A DNA stretch of 56,274 nt from Deltaproteobacteria bacterium CSP1-8 (lineage in GTDB: Bacteria > Desulfobacterota > Deferrimicrobia > Deferrimicrobiales > Deferrimicrobiaceae): positions 1 through 56,274 of the forward strand of contig LDXO01000012.1 of assembly GCA_001443455.1 (NCBI GenBank), in the 5' to 3' direction. Shown piece after piece: positions 9,013 through 17,051 of this stretch (positions within the stretch are counted from its first letter, which is position 1; the number at the start of each line of letters is the position of its first letter). The position numbers were made by a program, and so were the translations under genes. The notes below the pieces were generated by a model, which saw only the letters and a program-made list of their open reading frames with translations, was not told the origin of the DNA and made no database searches.

Positions 9013-9107
9013 CGGTTTCGCGACCTCGGCGCATGACGTAAGGGACCGGGAGAAGATACCGTACCTCAGGGACCCCCCGCAACCGGAATGGTCCCGTTCG
9101 GCGAGTT

Positions 9108-9147
9108 CCATGGAAATCCCCATGGAAATCCCCCCCATGGAAATCCC
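9108..9147. repeat. Three tandem copies of CCATGGAAATCCC
   Basis: CCATGGAAATCCC occurs at 9108-9120, 9120-9132 and 9135-9147 with spacings of 12 and 15 bases. Each copy contains the palindrome CCATGG. The array ends right at the -35 element of the GntR gene, in the intergenic region between the isomerase and GntR genes, so it could be a binding array or a slipped-strand repeat. The related string CCCCCCATGGAAAT recurs at 35841-35854 upstream of the IclR gene. Confidence 0.7.
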
Positions 9148-9176
9148 TTGACATCTTGACGTATACTGCATACATT
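9148..9176 (+). promoter_or_regulatory. Putative promoter and GntR-type operator of the GntR/selA unit
   Basis: TTGACA (9148-9153), 17 bases, TACATT (9171-9176) form a sigma-70-like promoter about 28 bases before the ATG at 9205. Between and across the -10 lies GTATACTGCATAC (9161-9173), with GTAT/ATAC arms. FCD-type GntR proteins commonly bind GTATAC-centred sites, so autorepression is plausible. Confidence 0.5.
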
Positions 9177-9204
9177 ATCGGTCAATTGCCAGAGGGTGAC
9201 CCTC

Positions 9205-9870
9205 ATGCAGAAGCTCAAGATCCAGATCGACAACCACCTGACTCTCCGTGAAAAAATCGTCGAGACGATCCGTAACGCGATTGTAAACGGACATTTAGCT
9301 GCTGGCACCCGGGTGGCCGAGCCGGACCTCGCAGGCAAGTTCGGCATAAGCCGGACACCGATCCGGGAGGCGTTCCGACAGCTGGAGTCGGAAGGGTTCA
9401 TCACCGTCGTACCCCGGAAAGGGGCGATCGTAGCGTCCCTTTCGCCCAAGGATGTCGCCGACTTTTACGATCTGAAGGCCATCCTCGAAGGGTACGCGGC
9501 ACGCATGGCGGCGAAGAAGCTCACCGGGAAGGAAATCGCGAAGATGGAATCGGCGAACCGCCAGATGGAAGCAGCCGCCGCCAAAAAGGAAGTTCGGAAA
9601 GTCCTCGCGCTCCACAACGAATTCCACGACATCTTCCTGAAATCCTGCGGGAACGAGAAGCTCCATTCCATCGTCCAGAACCTGGTGATGCAGTTCCAGA
9701 GGTTCCGGCTGATTCTGGCGATGCCGGGCCGGATCGAGGGTATCATCCGGCAGCATGGGGAGATCATCGAGGCGTTCCGGAAGCAGGACAGCGCCCTGGC
9801 GGAGTCCCTCGTCCAGAAGAATGCCCTCTACGGAAAGAAAATTCTCCTCCGGGAACTCGCCAAAGGGTAA
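9205..9870 (+). CDS. GntR family transcriptional regulator, FCD subfamily
   Basis: 221 residues. The N-terminal winged helix-turn-helix (about 10-75) carries the family signature AAGTRVAEPDLAGKFGISRT followed by PIREAFRQLE. The C-terminal all-helical FCD effector domain (about 85-210) has DLKAILEGYAARMA, HNEFHDIF and QHGEIIEAF, supplying the acidic/His residues that usually bind a metal or small carboxylate. I prefer ATG 9205 (AGAGGG at 9191-9196, 8-base spacing) over GTG 9196. It lies 9 bases upstream of selA and may be cotranscribed with it. The divergently placed isomerase gene is another possible target. The ligand is unknown. Confidence 0.9.
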   Translation: MQKLKIQIDNHLTLREKIVETIRNAIVNGHLAAGTRVAEPDLAGKFGISRTPIREAFRQLESEGFITVVPRKGAIVASLSPKDVADFYDLKAILEGYAARMAAKKLTGKEIAKMESANRQMEAAAAKKEVRKVLALHNEFHDIFLKSCGNEKLHSIVQNLVMQFQRFRLILAMPGRIEGIIRQHGEIIEAFRKQDSALAESLVQKNALYGKKILLRELAKG

Positions 9871-9879
9871 TCCCGCGGC

Positions 9880-11379
9880 ATGCCCGCACCCGACAGATTT
9901 CGCCAGATTCCCTCCGTCACCTCCCTCCTGGCACGCGATGATATCCGCTCCCTTCTTGCGCACCATCCTCGTGCCGTGGTTCTGGGGGCCATCCGGAGGC
10001 TTCTCGACGGGTACCGGGGCGAGGCGTCGGGGGAGGAGGGGAGCGGGCGCACGCGCGAGGAATGGACCTCCCGCCTGATCGCCGCCCTTCCTGCCGAGGT
10101 GTCCGCCGGCGAGGAGATCTCCCTGCGGCGGGTGATCAACGCGACGGGGATCGTGGTGCACACCAACCTCGGCAGAGCCCCGCTTCCGGAGGAGGCGATC
10201 CAGGCCATCTCGGAGACGGCCTCGGGGTACTCCAACCTGGAGTTCGATCTGGCCGGGGGAACCCGCTCGCGGCGGCTGGTTCACGTCGAGCAGATGCTCC
10301 TGGCCCTCACGGGGGCGGAGTCCGTGCACGTCGTGAACAACAACGCGGCGGCGGTGTTCCTGTGTCTCACGGGCCTGGCGCGGGGGAGGGAAGTGATCGT
10401 GAGCCGGGGGGAACTCGTCGAGATCGGGGGCTCCTTCCGCATCCCGGAGATCATGGCGGCCAGCGGCGCTACCCTCGTCGAGGTGGGGACCACGAACCGG
10501 ACCCGCGTCGCCGATTACGAGAGGGCGATCGGCCCCGCGACTGCGCTGCTCCTGAAGGTCCACCCGTCCAACTTCCGCATCACGGGGTTCACGGAGGAGG
10601 CAACGATCTCCGACCTTGTCGCACTCGGGGGGAGGCTCGGAGTCCCCGTGATGGAAGACCTCGGGTCCGGGGCCGTTTTCGATTTCGGGCAGGCCGGCAT
10701 CCCCGGGACGCCGACCATCAAACAGGTATTGGCCCAGGGGCCGGGAATCGTTACCGTCAGCGGCGACAAGCTCCTCGGCGGGCCGCAGGCCGGGATCATC
10801 GCGGGACGGAAAAGCCTCCTGGAGCCGCTGAAAAAACACCCGCTTTCGAGAGCGCTCCGGATCGACAAGTTGTGTCTCGCCGCACTCGCGGCGACGCTCC
10901 GGCTGTACGCGGACGAAAGGCGGGCGGCCGCACGGGTACCGGTACTGGCCATGATGGTCGAGGGGGAGGGAGTTGTCCGTGCGAGGGCGAGGGGGCTGAT
11001 CGCGAGGGTGAGACGCAAGCAGGCTCTCGCCGCACGCCGGGACACCGCATCCCCGGAGGCACCGAACCACGTTCCGGGAGACGTTCTGGCGGGGGCCGAA
11101 GGCCTGACGATGCACGTGGAGCGCTCCTTCTCCTCCCCCGGGGGGGGGTCGATGCCGGAGGTCGAGATCCCCAGCGCGTGCGTTGCCGTTTCCCACACCC
11201 GGGTTCGCGCGGAGGAGCTGGATGCGAGGCTCAGGAAGGGGAATCCCCCGGTCGTGGGCAGGGTCGCGAGAGGCCGGATTCTCCTCGACATGCGAACCGT
11301 CCGGAACGAGGAACTGGGCGAGCTTGCCGGCGCCCTTTTGGCCGCGTCGCGCGAGCTTTGCCACTCCGGAAATGATTGA
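9880..11379 (+). CDS. selA: L-seryl-tRNA(Sec) selenium transferase
   Basis: A PLP enzyme that converts seryl-tRNA(Sec) to selenocysteyl-tRNA(Sec) using selenophosphate. It is 499 residues long, close to the family norm. Seen in order are VINATGIVVHTNLGRAPL, the GGTRSRR segment, NNNAAAVFLCL, HPSNFRITGF and the PLP-lysine motif SGDKLLGGPQAG. Lys about 297 corresponds to K295 of E. coli. The start ATG 9880 follows the GntR gene by 9 bases. selB and selC are not in this window; selA usually sits beside selB in related bacteria. Its presence shows the organism makes selenoproteins, which supports the UGA-containing thioredoxin-like gene at 51436. Confidence 0.96.
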   Translation: MPAPDRFRQIPSVTSLLARDDIRSLLAHHPRAVVLGAIRRLLDGYRGEASGEEGSGRTREEWTSRLIAALPAEVSAGEEISLRRVINATGIVVHTNLGRAPLPEEAIQAISETASGYSNLEFDLAGGTRSRRLVHVEQMLLALTGAESVHVVNNNAAAVFLCLTGLARGREVIVSRGELVEIGGSFRIPEIMAASGATLVEVGTTNRTRVADYERAIGPATALLLKVHPSNFRITGFTEEATISDLVALGGRLGVPVMEDLGSGAVFDFGQAGIPGTPTIKQVLAQGPGIVTVSGDKLLGGPQAGIIAGRKSLLEPLKKHPLSRALRIDKLCLAALAATLRLYADERRAAARVPVLAMMVEGEGVVRARARGLIARVRRKQALAARRDTASPEAPNHVPGDVLAGAEGLTMHVERSFSSPGGGSMPEVEIPSACVAVSHTRVRAEELDARLRKGNPPVVGRVARGRILLDMRTVRNEELGELAGALLAASRELCHSGND

Positions 11380-11433
11380 CCCGGGGCGAAGGGGTGGATA
11401 AAGTGATTCAGGAAAACGCATGCCGGGGGACAG

Positions 11434-12030
11434 ATGCTTAACTCTGGGGTGCTCGTTCTCAACCGGGCCTTCTTCCCCGTTCACATCACCAGCGTCCGAC
11501 GCGCGTTCTGCCTGCTCTACGCAGGCCTCGCAAGGGCGATCAATTCCCGGTACGAGATGTTCGATTTCCAGTCGTGGAGCGAACTCTCCATCCACACCAG
11601 CGAGGAGGCCATCGGCCTCGTGGGCAGGATGATCCGGGTGCCCCGGGTGGTGGTCCTCACCGCCTACGACCGGGTTCCCCGGAGAAACGTGCGGTTTTGC
11701 CGCCGCAATATTTTCGGGCGGGACAGGAATACGTGCCAGTATTGCGGGAAGGCGTTCCCGACGAACGAGTTGAACCTCGACCACGTGATTCCCCGGTCCC
11801 GCGGTGGAAAGACAACGTGGGAGAACATCGTCTGCAGCTGCATCGCATGCAACAAGCGGAAGGGGGGGGAGCTCCCGGAACAGAAGGGGATGCGCCTGAT
11901 CCGGCGCCCCGCGCGGCCCCAGTGGGCCCCCCAGTTCGCATTCTCTCCCCGCACGTCCATCCGCCAGGAATGGCTTCCCTTCCTGTCCCTCGTCGACTTC
12001 ACCTACTGGAACCTCGAACTCGAACATTGA
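11434..12030 (+). CDS. HNH endonuclease family protein
   Basis: 198 residues with a compact C-terminal HNH module. CQYCG and CIACN supply the four zinc cysteines, and LDHVIPRSRGG with WENIV forms the catalytic His and structural Asn/His of the beta-beta-alpha-metal fold. The N-terminal ~90 residues (MLNSGVLVLNRAFFPVHIT) are typical of a widespread chromosomal HNH family without known target. No intron, phage or restriction genes adjoin, so a housekeeping DNA-processing role is as likely as a selfish one. ATG 11434 is preceded by GGGGGA. It lies between selA and aroE with short gaps. Confidence 0.88.
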   Translation: MLNSGVLVLNRAFFPVHITSVRRAFCLLYAGLARAINSRYEMFDFQSWSELSIHTSEEAIGLVGRMIRVPRVVVLTAYDRVPRRNVRFCRRNIFGRDRNTCQYCGKAFPTNELNLDHVIPRSRGGKTTWENIVCSCIACNKRKGGELPEQKGMRLIRRPARPQWAPQFAFSPRTSIRQEWLPFLSLVDFTYWNLELEH

Positions 12031-12929
12031 GGGGATCTTCCGGGGAAAAAGGCCGACGGGTCACGGAATCGCTGATCTTCCTCGTCGGCCATCCCCTCTC
12101 CCATTCGTTGAGCCCCTCGATGCACAACGGCGTGATCGCGCGGCGCAAGCTTCCCTTGCGCTACGTGGCATTCGACCTCTCCCCGGGGGCATTGCCCGAT
12201 TTCTTTCGCGTCGTCCGGGCCGGGAACTTTCTCGGAGGGAACGTCACGATTCCCTACAAGGAAGAGGCCGCCGCCCTTGCGGACGGAGTGTCGAAGGCGG
12301 TCCGGGTATGCGGGGCGGCCAATGTGCTTCGGGTCAAGGCGGGGCGTCTCCACGCGGACAACACGGACGGGCGTGGTCTCCTTGCCGCGCTTGCGGGGGC
12401 GGGGTGGGGGAGGCGATTCCCCCGGGTCGTCCTGCTGGGCGCGGGTGGGTCGGCTCGCGGGATCGGCTATGAACTGGCGGGAGCGGGAACGCGCGAACTG
12501 GTGATCCTGAACCGGACAGCGACGCGCGCGCACGCCGTCGCGGAACTTCTCTCCCGAAGGTTCCCCCGGGTACGCATATCCGCCGGGGAACTGGAGCCAC
12601 GACGAATGGCTCGGGAATTCTCCGGAACCGACCTGATCGTACAATGCACCTCCCTCGGCCTGACGGCGGATTGGACATCGTTTCCCCGGGAGGCGTTAAA
12701 GAAAGGGACCCGTTTGTTCGATATAGTGTATCGGAAGGGGGGGACTCCCCTCGTGAGAGACCTTCGCAGGATCGGAGTCCCCGCCATGGATGGCCTGCCG
12801 ATGCTTGCCCACCAGGCGGCATTGAGCTTCGCCGCCTGGACGGGGATGGAGGTTCCAGCGGAGGAGTTCCTGTTTTACGCACGGCGGGCGTTGGCCAAGA
12901 GAGGAACCGAGAGGGGGATTCCTGCTTGA
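12027..12929 (+). CDS. aroE: Shikimate dehydrogenase
   Basis: NADPH-dependent reduction of 3-dehydroshikimate to shikimate in aromatic amino-acid synthesis; cytoplasmic. Substrate site: GHPLSHSLSPSMHN and NVTIPYKE with the catalytic Lys, then CGAANVL and NTDGRGL with the paired Asn/Asp. The dinucleotide fold has GAGGSARG and the NADP-selective NRT motif NRTATRA. The C-terminus MLAHQAALSFAAWTG is typical. No ATG is available. The only upstream start in frame near the conserved region is TTG 12027, overlapping the HNH stop as TTGA and giving 300 residues. The stop TGA (12927-12929) lies inside the TTGACA of the next promoter. Confidence 0.93.
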   Translation: MRGSSGEKGRRVTESLIFLVGHPLSHSLSPSMHNGVIARRKLPLRYVAFDLSPGALPDFFRVVRAGNFLGGNVTIPYKEEAAALADGVSKAVRVCGAANVLRVKAGRLHADNTDGRGLLAALAGAGWGRRFPRVVLLGAGGSARGIGYELAGAGTRELVILNRTATRAHAVAELLSRRFPRVRISAGELEPRRMAREFSGTDLIVQCTSLGLTADWTSFPREALKKGTRLFDIVYRKGGTPLVRDLRRIGVPAMDGLPMLAHQAALSFAAWTGMEVPAEEFLFYARRALAKRGTERGIPA

Positions 12930-12974
12930 CAGGGGCTGATAATTTTTATAAATTTTGCATAAATTAGATATAAT
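12926..12974 (+). promoter_or_regulatory. AT-rich promoter region of the pil genes
   Basis: An abrupt AT-rich stretch in otherwise GC-rich DNA. TTGACA (12926-12931) has TATAAA (12947-12952, spacing 15) or ATAAAT (spacing 16). A second consensus TATAAT sits at 12969-12974 with only a weak -35 (TTATAA). Which -10 is used cannot be decided by reading. Confidence 0.45.
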
Positions 12975-12988
12975 TAGGTGAATTTGAA

Positions 12989-14686
12989 TTGTCCTTAATG
13001 GCAACCAAAATCGGGGAAATGCTCCTGAAAGGCAACCTCATCACCCAGGAGCAGCTCCGGACCGCCCTCGAGACCCAGAAAAAGACGAGGGAGCGGATCG
13101 GCTCGATTCTCGTGAAGGCGGGGTTCATCAAGGAGCCCGAACTGCTGTCCTTCCTCGGACGGCAGTTCAACATCCCGGTGGTCGAACTGTCCAAGTACGA
13201 GATCAACCCGGAAGTGGTCCGCCTCCTGCCCGAGGACATGGTCCAGAAGAACCTGGCGCTCCCGATCAACCGGGTGGGGGCGAAGCTGATCGTCGCGGTG
13301 GCGGACCCCTCCAATATGGCGATCCTGGACGCCATCGGGTTCAAGACCGGGTACGCCGTGGAACTCGTGCTTGCCTCCGAGAAGGAAATCACCGCAGCCA
13401 TCAACAAGTTCTTCGACCAATCTCTCGAGTTCAAGGACATCATCTCGGAGTTGGACGACGAGCTGGAAGTCGTCCGGGAGGAGGAAGTCGACGTCTCCGA
13501 GCTCGAGCGCGGGGTGGACGATGCCCCCGTGGTCAAGCTCGTCAACTTCATCCTGACGGACGCCATCAAGCGGAGGTCTTCGGATATTCACATCGAGCCG
13601 TACGAGAAGGAGTTTCGCGTACGGTACCGCGTCGACGGCGTGCTCTACGAGGTGATGCGTCCCCCGCTGAAGATGCGCAACGCCATCTGCTCGCGGATCA
13701 AGATCCTTGCCTCTCTCGATATTGCGGAGCGTCGGCTGCCGCAAGACGGCAGGATCAAGCTGAAGATCGGGAAGGGGAGGGAGATGGATTTCCGCGTCTC
13801 CGTCCTGCCCACGATCTACGGGGAAAAGACCGTCCTGCGCCTCCTGGACAAGTCCACCCTGCAGCTCGACATGAGCAAGCTGGGGTTCGAGCAGGACCAG
13901 CTGAAGGATTTCACGGAGGCGATCCACCGGCCCCACGGGATGGTCCTGGTCACGGGGCCCACCGGGTCGGGAAAGACGACGACCCTGTACTCCGCCCTGT
14001 CGGACCTGAACAAGACGAGCGACAACATCTCCACGTGCGAGGACCCGGTGGAGTTCAACTTCGCCGGGATCAACCAGGTGCAGATCAAGGAGGAGATCGG
14101 GCTCACCTTTGCGGCCTCGCTTCGCTCCTTCCTCCGGCAGGACCCGGACATCATCATGGTGGGCGAGATCCGCGACTACGAGACGGCCGAGATCGGCGTG
14201 AAGGCGGCCCTCACCGGCCACCTCGTCCTGTCCACCCTCCACACGAACGACGCCCCCAGCACGGTCACCCGGCTGCTCAACATGGGGATCGAGCCGTTCC
14301 TCGTCTCCACGTCGCTCCATCTGGTCCTGGCCCAGCGGCTGGCCAGGCGGGTGTGCGCCCACTGCAGCGAGGAAATAAAGGTCCCCCCCAAGGCCCTGTC
14401 CGACGCCGGGATGAAACCCGACCGGTTGAAGCACACCCGGCTTCTCCGGGGAAAGGGGTGTGACGAGTGCAACGAGACAGGGTTCCGGGGGCGCGTGGCC
14501 CTCTATGAAGTGATGCCGGTCCGGGAGGAGATCAAGGATCTCGTCCTGCGCGGCGGGTCGGCCCTCGACATCAAGCGCGAGGCCATCCGGTTGGGCATGA
14601 AGACGCTCAGGCAGACGGGCCTGACGAAGGTGGAGGAAGGGGTGACGACGCTCGAAGAGATTCTGCGGGTGACGGCTCCGGATTAA
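12989..14686 (+). CDS. pilB: Type IV pilus assembly ATPase PilB
   Basis: Cytoplasmic hexameric motor that powers pilin polymerisation. 565 residues. The N-terminal GSPII_E N domain (about 5-150) begins IGEMLLKGNLIT. The catalytic domain has Walker A GPTGSGKT (323-330), an Asp box around STCEDPVEF, Walker B DPDIIMVGEIRD and the His box GHLVLSTLHTND. The zinc motif CAHC plus CDEC (about 455-495) separates PilB from PilT. TTG 12989 has TAGGTG eight bases upstream; ATG 12998 is the alternative. It starts a pilB-pilT-pilC-pilS series. Pilin and the other pilus genes are not in the window. Confidence 0.96.
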   Translation: MSLMATKIGEMLLKGNLITQEQLRTALETQKKTRERIGSILVKAGFIKEPELLSFLGRQFNIPVVELSKYEINPEVVRLLPEDMVQKNLALPINRVGAKLIVAVADPSNMAILDAIGFKTGYAVELVLASEKEITAAINKFFDQSLEFKDIISELDDELEVVREEEVDVSELERGVDDAPVVKLVNFILTDAIKRRSSDIHIEPYEKEFRVRYRVDGVLYEVMRPPLKMRNAICSRIKILASLDIAERRLPQDGRIKLKIGKGREMDFRVSVLPTIYGEKTVLRLLDKSTLQLDMSKLGFEQDQLKDFTEAIHRPHGMVLVTGPTGSGKTTTLYSALSDLNKTSDNISTCEDPVEFNFAGINQVQIKEEIGLTFAASLRSFLRQDPDIIMVGEIRDYETAEIGVKAALTGHLVLSTLHTNDAPSTVTRLLNMGIEPFLVSTSLHLVLAQRLARRVCAHCSEEIKVPPKALSDAGMKPDRLKHTRLLRGKGCDECNETGFRGRVALYEVMPVREEIKDLVLRGGSALDIKREAIRLGMKTLRQTGLTKVEEGVTTLEEILRVTAPD

Positions 14687-14712
14687 ATCTTCAGGGAGGG
14701 AGTACGGATTCG

Positions 14713-15816
14713 ATGATTTCCATTCACGATCTTCTCAGCATGATGTACGAAAAGGGAGCATCGGACCTGCACATTACGACCGGGGTCCCCCCCACGATCC
14801 GCGTCGACGGCAGGCTTCTCCCGATGCCCGCCGAATCCTTGATGCCGCAGGACACGAAGCGGCTGTGCTACAGCATCCTGACGGAGGCGCAAAAGCAGCG
14901 GTTCGAGGAGGATTGGGAGCTCGACCTTTCCTTCGGCGTGAAGGGCTTAAGCCGGTTCCGGGCGAACATCTACATGCAGCGGGGGGCCGTAGCCGGGGCG
15001 TTCAGGACGATCCCGTTCAAGATACGGGATTTCGATGATCTGGGGCTGCCCCTGGTGGTCCGGGACCTGTGCAAGAAGCCGAGGGGGCTCGTCCTCGTGA
15101 CAGGGCCGACCGGTTCGGGGAAGTCGACCACGCTCGCCGCGATGATCGACAAGGTCAATACGGAGCGCCAGGAGCACATCGTCACGATCGAGGATCCGAT
15201 CGAGTACCTGCACCCCCACAAGAAGTGCCTCGTCAACCAGCGGGAGGTGAACGCGGACACCCAAAGCTTTAAAAAGGCCCTGAAGTACATCCTGCGACAG
15301 GACCCGGACGTCGTCCTCATCGGAGAAATGCGGGATCTCGAGACCATCGAGGCCGCCCTGACCGTTGCGGAGACGGGGCACCTCGTGTTCGCGACCCTGC
15401 ACACGAACTCGGCCGTCCAGACGATCAACCGCATCCTGGATGTTTTCCCCCCCTACCAGCAGCCCCAGGTCCGCGCCCAGCTGTCGTTCGTCCTCGAGGG
15501 AGTGATTTCGCAGATCCTCATTCCCAAGGCGTCCGGCGGCGGGCGGGTCCTGGCGTTGGAGGTCATGATCCCGAACTCCGCCATCCGGAACCTGATCCGG
15601 GAGGAGAAGATCCACCAGATCTATTCCCAGATGCAGGTGGGGCAGGCCAAGTTCGGGATGCAGACGATGAACCAGTCCTTGATTGCCGCCTATCTCAGGC
15701 GGAACATCACGCTGGACGACGCGGTCGGGAGAAGCCCCGACCCCGAGGAATTCCGGAATCTGCTGTCGACGTCTCCCGCAGCCGCGGCCCCGCAAGGCCA
15801 AGGCAGGAGGGCGTAG
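14713..15816 (+). CDS. pilT: Twitching motility/retraction ATPase PilT
   Basis: Hexameric ATPase that depolymerises the pilus. 367 residues, typical for PilT. It has a PAS-like N-terminal domain with ASDLHITTGVPP, Walker A GPTGSGKST (131-139), Asp box TIEDPIEYLH, Walker B DPDVVLIGEMRD and His box TGHLVFATLHTNSA. The C-terminal AIRNLIREEK is the AIRNLIRE retraction motif characteristic of PilT. It follows pilB by 26 bases with GGGAGGGAG before ATG 14713. Confidence 0.96.
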   Translation: MISIHDLLSMMYEKGASDLHITTGVPPTIRVDGRLLPMPAESLMPQDTKRLCYSILTEAQKQRFEEDWELDLSFGVKGLSRFRANIYMQRGAVAGAFRTIPFKIRDFDDLGLPLVVRDLCKKPRGLVLVTGPTGSGKSTTLAAMIDKVNTERQEHIVTIEDPIEYLHPHKKCLVNQREVNADTQSFKKALKYILRQDPDVVLIGEMRDLETIEAALTVAETGHLVFATLHTNSAVQTINRILDVFPPYQQPQVRAQLSFVLEGVISQILIPKASGGGRVLALEVMIPNSAIRNLIREEKIHQIYSQMQVGQAKFGMQTMNQSLIAAYLRRNITLDDAVGRSPDPEEFRNLLSTSPAAAAPQGQGRRA

Positions 15817-15837
15817 GGGCACAGCGCGGAGGAAACG

Positions 15838-17049
15838 ATGCCGAAATTCATGTGGGAAGGCAGGACGAGGGTAGGCGGAACGATGACGGGGGAGGTCGAG
15901 GCCCCGAACGAGGCTTTCGTCATCGCGCAACTGCGCCGTCAACAGATCGTTCCCGTCACGGTGAAGCCCAAGCCGAGGGACCTGCGCATGCAGCTCCCCG
16001 GGAGGAGGGGGAAGGTTTCCAAGAAAGAGCTGGCGGTATTCACGCGGCAATTCGCCACGATGATCGACGCAGGGCTCCCGCTGGTCCAATGCCTGGACAT
16101 CCTCGGGATGCAGCAGGAGAACGAGGGATTCAAGAAGGTGATCCTCAGGGTGAAAGAGGACGTGGAGAGCGGATCGACCTTCGCGGACGCGCTGAGCAAG
16201 CACCCGAGGGTGTTCGACGAGCTCTTCGTCAACCTGGTTTCCGCCGGGGAGGTGGGCGGTATCCTCGATACGATCCTTGCGCGTCTTGCCGCCTACATCG
16301 AGAAGGCCATGAAGCTCGGGAAGCAGATCAAGAGCGCGATGGTGTACCCCGCGACGATCCTCGCGGTCGCTATCATCGTGACCATCGTCCTTCTCCTGTA
16401 TGTGATCCCCATATTCGGGGACATGTTCAAGGACTTCGGCCAGGACCTGCCTGTTCCGACCCAGATCGTCCTTGCCCTGAGCGGGTACACACGGAAATAT
16501 TTCATGGTCGCCGTCGCCCTGGTCGTCCTGATGGTCTTCGCCATTCGCTGGTACTACAGGCAGGATGCCGGGCGCCGCAAGATCGACCGCCTCCTCCTCC
16601 GTCTGCCGATCCTCGGCGACCTGATCCGGAAGATCGCAGTGGCCCGGTTTGCCCGAACGCTGGGGACGATGGTCTCCAGCGGCGTCCCGATCCTGGAGGC
16701 GATGGACATCGTGGCGAAGTCCGCGGGGAACAGGATCATCGAAGAGGCCGTCATCAAGGCCCGGGGGAGCATCAGCGAGGGGAAGACGATCTCGGAGCCG
16801 CTCGCGGACAGCAAGGTGTTTCCCGTCATGGTGACCCAGATGGTCAGCGTGGGGGAGGCGACGGGCGCCCTCGATGCGATGCTCAACAAGATCGCGGATT
16901 TCTACGACGATGAAGTCGATTCGGCGGTGGGGGCGTTGACCTCCCTGCTGGAGCCGATGCTCATGATTTTCCTCGGTGTGGTCATCGGAGGGCTCGTCAT
17001 CGCGATGTATCTCCCCATCTTCAAGTTGGCCGGCGTCGTGGGGGGGTAG
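15838..17049 (+). CDS. pilC: Type IV pilus inner-membrane platform protein PilC
   Basis: Polytopic platform that couples PilB/PilT to the pilus. 403 residues with two tandem T2SSF domains. The first has FTRQFATMIDAGLPLVQCLD, the second FARTLGTMVSSGVPILEAMD. Membrane segments lie near residues 170-200, 215-240 and at the C-terminus (MLMIFLGVVIGGLVIAMYLP). The GEATGALDAML motif is typical. It follows pilT by 21 bases, with GGAGG before ATG 15838. Confidence 0.96.
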   Translation: MPKFMWEGRTRVGGTMTGEVEAPNEAFVIAQLRRQQIVPVTVKPKPRDLRMQLPGRRGKVSKKELAVFTRQFATMIDAGLPLVQCLDILGMQQENEGFKKVILRVKEDVESGSTFADALSKHPRVFDELFVNLVSAGEVGGILDTILARLAAYIEKAMKLGKQIKSAMVYPATILAVAIIVTIVLLLYVIPIFGDMFKDFGQDLPVPTQIVLALSGYTRKYFMVAVALVVLMVFAIRWYYRQDAGRRKIDRLLLRLPILGDLIRKIAVARFARTLGTMVSSGVPILEAMDIVAKSAGNRIIEEAVIKARGSISEGKTISEPLADSKVFPVMVTQMVSVGEATGALDAMLNKIADFYDDEVDSAVGALTSLLEPMLMIFLGVVIGGLVIAMYLPIFKLAGVVGG

Positions 17050-17051
17050 GT

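Noticed and set aside
9013-9171. N-terminal extension of the isomerase gene upstream of 9012
   Set aside because: The extra residues are mostly translation of the tandem CCATGGAAATCCC repeat and the GntR promoter; the fold begins after Met at 9012.
9295-12027. A 910-codon minus-strand open frame over GntR, selA and HNH genes
   Set aside because: Low-complexity translation, antisense to three recognised genes.
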